NCBI GenBank assembly: GCA_002423895.1
Contig: DIOL01000025.1
Location: 22,489-80,219, forward strand
Direction: 5' to 3'
Source: Bacteroidales bacterium UBA5515
GTDB taxonomy: Bacteria > Bacteroidota > Bacteroidia > Bacteroidales > P3
DNA: 57,731 nt
Made by a program: the position numbers and the translations under genes. Of this stretch, positions 53,869 through 57,731 are shown piece by piece (the first letter of the stretch is position 1; every line of letters starts with the position of its first letter). Under the pieces are notes generated by a model that made no database searches, was not told the origin of the DNA, and saw only the letters and a list, made by a program, of their open reading frames with translations.

Positions 53869-55122
53869 ATGCAAGTAAACAGAAGAAAAGAATTATTCCC
53901 TGAGGTTTCTGATAATGACTGGAACGATTGGAAATGGCAAGTAAAGAATAGAATAGAAACACTTGAAGATTTAAAAAAATACATCTCTTTAACTCCACAA
54001 GAAGAAGAAGGTGTTATGAAATCTCTTAAGACATTACGTATGGCAATTACTCCATATTATATTTCTTTAATTGACATTAATAATCCTAATTGTCCAGTAA
54101 GAAGACAAGCTATTCCTACAGCTGCAGAAGTTTATCAATCTCCTGCAGACTTATTAGATCCTCTTCATGAAGATGAAGACTCTCCAGTTGCTGGCTTAAC
54201 ACATCGTTATCCAGACAGAGTTTTATTCTTAATAACAGATATGTGCTCTATGTATTGCCGTCATTGTACAAGAAGAAGATTTGCAGGACAAAACGACTGT
54301 GAAAGTCCTTCAGAAAGAATTCAAAAGGCAATTGATTATATAGCACGTACTCCACAAGTAAGAGATGTTCTTCTTTCTGGAGGTGATGCATTGATGGTAA
54401 ACGATAAAATGTTGGAATCAATCATTCAACGTCTTCGTGCAATTCCTCACGTAGAAATTATTAGAATAGGTTCACGTACTCCTGTTGTTTGCCCTCAAAG
54501 AATTACTGATGATTTGGTTAATATGTTAAAGAAGTATCACCCAATTTGGTTAAATACTCACTTTAATCACCCTAACGAATGTACTGAAGAAGCAAAAGAA
54601 GCTTGTGCAAAACTTGCTAATGCTGGTATTCCATTAGGAAATCAATCTGTTCTTTTAAGAGGAGTTAATGATGATGCAAGAGTAATGAAGAAATTAGTTC
54701 AAAAATTGGTTATGATGAGAGTTCGCCCTTATTATATTTACCAATGTGACCTTTCTATGGGATTAGAACATTTCCGTACTCCTGTTTCAAAAGGAATTGA
54801 AATAATAGAAAACCTAAGAGGACATACATCAGGTTATGCAGTACCTACATTTGTTGTGGATGCTCCTGGTGGTGGTGGAAAAACTCCAGTTATGCCTCAA
54901 TATATTATTTCTCAAAGTCCAGGAAAAGTTGTTTTGAGAAACTTTGAAGGAGTTATCACAACATACACAGAACCTACTAACTATTCTAACGAATGTAAAT
55001 GTGATATTGACTTCTTAGAAGAAGAAATGAAAACTGATGGTGTTGCAGGCCTTCTTCATGGAGACAGACTTGCTCTTGAACCAAGCCATTTGGCACGTCA
55101 CGAACGTATAAAGAAGAAATAA
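53869..55122 (+). CDS. kamA: L-lysine 2,3-aminomutase
   Basis: Radical-SAM, pyridoxal-phosphate enzyme that converts L-lysine to L-beta-lysine, the first step of lysine fermentation. The radical-SAM cluster motif CSMYCRHC (CxxxCxxC) is at about 125-132, LLSGGDALM follows, and the PLP-binding loop is DAPGGGGKTP near 335. At 417 residues it has the family length. The cysteines near the end (ECKCDID) fit the zinc site. It is followed after five bases by the TTG start of kamB. Confidence 0.97.
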   Translation: MQVNRRKELFPEVSDNDWNDWKWQVKNRIETLEDLKKYISLTPQEEEGVMKSLKTLRMAITPYYISLIDINNPNCPVRRQAIPTAAEVYQSPADLLDPLHEDEDSPVAGLTHRYPDRVLFLITDMCSMYCRHCTRRRFAGQNDCESPSERIQKAIDYIARTPQVRDVLLSGGDALMVNDKMLESIIQRLRAIPHVEIIRIGSRTPVVCPQRITDDLVNMLKKYHPIWLNTHFNHPNECTEEAKEACAKLANAGIPLGNQSVLLRGVNDDARVMKKLVQKLVMMRVRPYYIYQCDLSMGLEHFRTPVSKGIEIIENLRGHTSGYAVPTFVVDAPGGGGKTPVMPQYIISQSPGKVVLRNFEGVITTYTEPTNYSNECKCDIDFLEEEMKTDGVAGLLHGDRLALEPSHLARHERIKKK

Positions 55123-55127
55123 AAGAA

Positions 55128-56138
55128 TTGCCATTCATTGATGAAATATTAAAATACAAAAGTGTATCTTTTGTAGGGATGGAAAAGAATACAGGCAAGA
55201 CAGAGACGTTAAATTATGTCCTATCTTGCTTGTGCTCTTATAATGGAGTTAGGGTTGGAATAACTTCAATAGGGATTGATGGCGAAAAAACTGACCAAGT
55301 AACTAAGACTCAAAAACCAGAAATTAATATTTCAAAAGGTACTCTTTTCATTACATCGGAACATTTCTATAAACAGAAAGAAATTGTTTCAAATATTCTT
55401 TCCATTTCAAAAAAAGGAACTTCCTTAGGAAGATTAATTACTGCAGAAGCAATAACTCAAGGAAAAGTTTTGTTAGCAGGAGCCTCCAACACAATTTGGC
55501 TAAAAGAAACAATTAAAGAACTGCATAACTATAAAGCTGATGTGGTTTTGGTTGATGGTGCTTTGTCAAGAAAGAGTTTTGGCTCTCCATCAATAACTGA
55601 TGCAATGATTTTATCAACTGGGGCTGCCCTTTCAATAAATCTCAATACCTTAGTTCAAAAAACTAACTTTGTTTATAGGATGACTCAGTTAGAATCTATT
55701 GAGAAATCTTTAACTAAAAAGCTCCAAGATATTGAATCAGGAATATATGCAATTGATTCAAATGGAAAGGTAATAGACCTGGACATTCCTTCAATATTAA
55801 TGATTGAACAATTTAAGGATAGAATATTCAGTTATGGCAAGAGGATATTTGTTTCAGGTATAATTACTGATAAACTAATTGATTTCTTGAAAGTCCAAAA
55901 AAACATCAATGAAATTGAAATAACAGTTAAGGATTTCACAAGAATATTTTGCAAACCTGAAAACATTGACTCCTATTTCAAAAAAGGAGGAAAACTTAAA
56001 GTTGTTCAACCAACAAACATAATTGCAATAACAGTTAATCCAACTTCTCCAAGTGGATATAATTTAAATTCAAAAACACTTATTGACGAACTAAAAAAGC
56101 ATATTCCAATTCCAATATATAACATTAAAGAAATTTAG
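55128..56138 (+). CDS. kamB: Lysine 5,6-aminomutase reactivase subunit KamB-like, TTG start
   Basis: 336 residues. The start is a TTG at 55128 (reading MPFIDEILKYKSVSFVGMEK); no ATG precedes the P-loop GMEKNTGKTETL at about 17-28. The rest (VLVDGALSRKSFGS and so on) has no named domain I can confirm. In other lysine fermenters this gene lies next to a MutS-like partner, and the pair is regarded as reactivating adenosylcobalamin-dependent KamDE. The five-base gap to kamA and four-base gap to the next gene show one transcript. Confidence 0.8.
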   Translation: MPFIDEILKYKSVSFVGMEKNTGKTETLNYVLSCLCSYNGVRVGITSIGIDGEKTDQVTKTQKPEINISKGTLFITSEHFYKQKEIVSNILSISKKGTSLGRLITAEAITQGKVLLAGASNTIWLKETIKELHNYKADVVLVDGALSRKSFGSPSITDAMILSTGAALSINLNTLVQKTNFVYRMTQLESIEKSLTKKLQDIESGIYAIDSNGKVIDLDIPSILMIEQFKDRIFSYGKRIFVSGIITDKLIDFLKVQKNINEIEITVKDFTRIFCKPENIDSYFKKGGKLKVVQPTNIIAITVNPTSPSGYNLNSKTLIDELKKHIPIPIYNIKEI

Positions 56139-56142
56139 CCTT

Positions 56143-57552
56143 ATGACATTAAAGCAAGCTATTGAAAAGCATAATGGATTAAAATTTATTGTTGAGCAGT
56201 TTAATATCTACTCATCCATTGGACGTAAAGCTCTTTTAAGCACAAGTTATTTAAAAGATAAAGCTCTTCTTAGCTCCAAACATTTAATTATTGAAGGTTG
56301 TCAAAACTATATTTCAGAACCAATAAATATTAAAACCTTAAGCAAGGTACGCAAGATATTAAGTTATTTTAATGATATTAGTGGAACATTGAATCTTCTT
56401 AAACAAAATCAAATACTTGATGATGTTTCTCTTTTTGAGATTAAACAATTTGCTATAGCTTGTTCAAAAATTAAATCCCTAATTTTTGACATATCTAACT
56501 ATTTACCAAAATCTAATAAAGAAGATTTAAGTATTCCAGATTTAAATAATGTTATTAAGATTTTAGACCCAGAAGGATTACTACTTAGTCAATTCTATAT
56601 TTATAATGCCTACTCAAAAGAACTGACTGAAAAAAGAAAACTTTGGGAAATTGCAAAGAAAGAAAACAACGAAGAAAAGGCTTTCAGCCTTTATTTAGAG
56701 ACTCAAGAATTAGAAGATAAAATAAGGGAAAGACTTTCAAACGAGCTTAAAGAATATGTTGATAGCTTGAAAACAGCAATTAAAGTTGTTGGAGATATAG
56801 ATATATACTTTGCTTTGGCAGAATATTTTCAAAAGAATAATTATATTAAACCTGTTTTCTCAACAACCAATAAAATATCCTACAAACAACTTACCTATCC
56901 CCCACTTTTACATCGTTTAGAAAAAGAAAACAAACACTATCAACCAATTGATATTACTCTTACAAACAAGCCCTGTCTTGTTACTGGAGCAAATATGGCT
57001 GGAAAGACAATACTTTTAAAATCTCTTTGGCTTTGTCAATATCTAATTCAATTTGGATTCTTTATTCCTGCAAAAAAAGCTCAGGTAATTCTGGTTGAAG
57101 ATATTCTTACTTCAATTGGAGATCATCAAAACGAACACGAAGGACTCTCCTCCTATGCTTCTGAAATTATTCTTTTGAATGAAATAATTCAGAAAGTGAA
57201 ACAAGGCAAAGAATACTTGGTTTTGGTTGATGAATTAGCAAGAACAACCAATCCTACTGAAGGAGTTGCTCTTGTGGATAGTTTTCTAAATATAATGTCA
57301 AACAAAAGCTCTTATTCCATAACCACAACACATTATAGCGGAATTAAAACAGAATGCTATAGATTAAGAGTTAAAGGTTTTATTCCAAACAAAACACAAA
57401 CAAAACTCTCCTTAAAAGATATTCCAAATCAAATTGATTATTCCTTAATTGAGGATAAAGAACAGAAAGTGCCTAATGAAGCATTAAACTTAGCCTCATT
57501 ATTGGGCATTGATGAAGAATTTATTGAAAAAGCTAGGGAACTTATAAAATAA
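56143..57552 (+). CDS. kamC: MutS-like ATPase KamC (lysine 5,6-aminomutase reactivase)
   Basis: 469 residues. The C-terminal half is a MutS-type ATPase: Walker A TGANMAGKTILLKSLWLCQ, a loop DILTSIGDHQNEHEGLSSYASE, Walker B LVLVDELARTTNPTEGVALVDS and ITTTHYSGIK. The N-terminal half is helical, like MutS clamp and lever regions, but no mismatch-binding domain is present. So it is not a repair protein; the genomic setting makes it the ATPase of the aminomutase reactivase. kamD and kamE are not in the window. Confidence 0.85.
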   Translation: MTLKQAIEKHNGLKFIVEQFNIYSSIGRKALLSTSYLKDKALLSSKHLIIEGCQNYISEPINIKTLSKVRKILSYFNDISGTLNLLKQNQILDDVSLFEIKQFAIACSKIKSLIFDISNYLPKSNKEDLSIPDLNNVIKILDPEGLLLSQFYIYNAYSKELTEKRKLWEIAKKENNEEKAFSLYLETQELEDKIRERLSNELKEYVDSLKTAIKVVGDIDIYFALAEYFQKNNYIKPVFSTTNKISYKQLTYPPLLHRLEKENKHYQPIDITLTNKPCLVTGANMAGKTILLKSLWLCQYLIQFGFFIPAKKAQVILVEDILTSIGDHQNEHEGLSSYASEIILLNEIIQKVKQGKEYLVLVDELARTTNPTEGVALVDSFLNIMSNKSSYSITTTHYSGIKTECYRLRVKGFIPNKTQTKLSLKDIPNQIDYSLIEDKEQKVPNEALNLASLLGIDEEFIEKARELIK

Positions 57553-57554
57553 TA

Positions 57555-57642
57555 AGAAAGAGTATTTAATCTCATTGCTTGCTATCACACAATTTCAGAA
57601 TGTTTGTGCTATGTTAAATACTCTTTCTCTTCAGCAAATATA
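57555..57642 (-). promoter_or_regulatory. Inverted repeat behind kamC with a leftward promoter at its edge
   Basis: AGAAAGAGTATTTAA (57555-57569) pairs perfectly with 57614-57628, with a 44-base loop. On the minus strand TATATTTG (57635-57642), with CTTG 20 bases upstream, could start a transcript exactly at the right arm, giving a hairpin RNA of about 75 nt. On the plus strand the stem could serve to end the kamC transcript, though its T-run is weak. Confidence 0.45.
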
Positions 57643-57731
57643 CAATATATAAAAAAATTTGTCAAGTCTTTTTATCAAAAAAATTTACTCTATCCATCTA
57701 AAACCCTTATAAAATATAAAAAGTAACCTTC

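Noticed and set aside
56143..57552. Naming the last gene mutS2 or a mismatch-repair protein
   Set aside because: It lacks the mismatch-binding domain and Smr domain, and it is in the kam operon, which fits KamC.

Overview
The window is AT-rich chromosomal DNA from a member of the Bacteroidota, most likely an anaerobic, amino-acid-fermenting Bacteroidales. The evidence is the Bacteroidota promoter pattern (TTTG, about 19-20 bases, TAnnTTTG) upstream of many genes, lipoprotein and outer-membrane protein signals of that phylum, the fused glycogen synthase/phosphorylase, FKBP lipoproteins, a BtuB-BtuG pair under a cobalamin riboswitch, and a lysine fermentation locus. The species cannot be named. 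I see no rRNA, tRNA, IS element, prophage or CRISPR array.

Layout. 1-694: no protein gene; a leftward promoter, a terminator and a 22-bp palindrome array. 695-10161: housekeeping genes (typA, alaS, a small membrane protein, mutL, a secreted protein, recN). 10222-12707: three leftward genes, two of them proteins with 35-residue TPR repeats. 13229-17601: leftward cluster of a DnaQ-like exonuclease, three FKBP-type prolyl isomerases and an NrnA-like DHH phosphoesterase. 17681-19037: a small XRE regulator, an operator-rich intergenic region and a 41-residue lipoprotein. 19189-26724: nth, an EEP-family hydrolase, a lipoprotein, the 1408-residue glycogen enzyme and a FabK/NMO-like flavoprotein. 26826-28915: an outer-membrane protein, rsmE and a DUF4159 protein. 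28950-32811: an accessory, possibly anti-phage block: dGTPase, DUF2188 protein, small Cys-rich protein, a candidate small RNA, and an RloB/AAA-ATPase pair. 33096-46147: an AraC/GyrI regulator, a secreted HExxH protein, pirin, an FMN reductase, a secreted protein, parC, lemA, a TPM protein, trxB, a porin-like protein and an HU-like protein. 46582-51346: cobalamin riboswitch, btuB, btuG and an NSS symporter. 51502-57552: a small outer-membrane protein, then kdd, a DUF3795 protein, kamA, kamB and kamC.

How the genes fit together. The right end couples vitamin B12 capture (BtuB/BtuG) to lysine degradation. KamA makes beta-lysine; the next enzyme in the known pathway, lysine 5,6-aminomutase (KamDE, not in the window), needs adenosylcobalamin; KamB and KamC are thought to reactivate it; Kdd oxidises the product.

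The most striking unexplained feature is a family of four intergenic arrays (515-617, 12947-13049, 35589-35733, 46329-46430). Each holds five to seven 15-bp imperfect palindromes at a 21-22 bp period. The palindrome arms differ between loci but keep their symmetry, and all four arrays share a flanking tail with the motif AACAAGGATTAG or a close variant. I do not recognise this as a named element.
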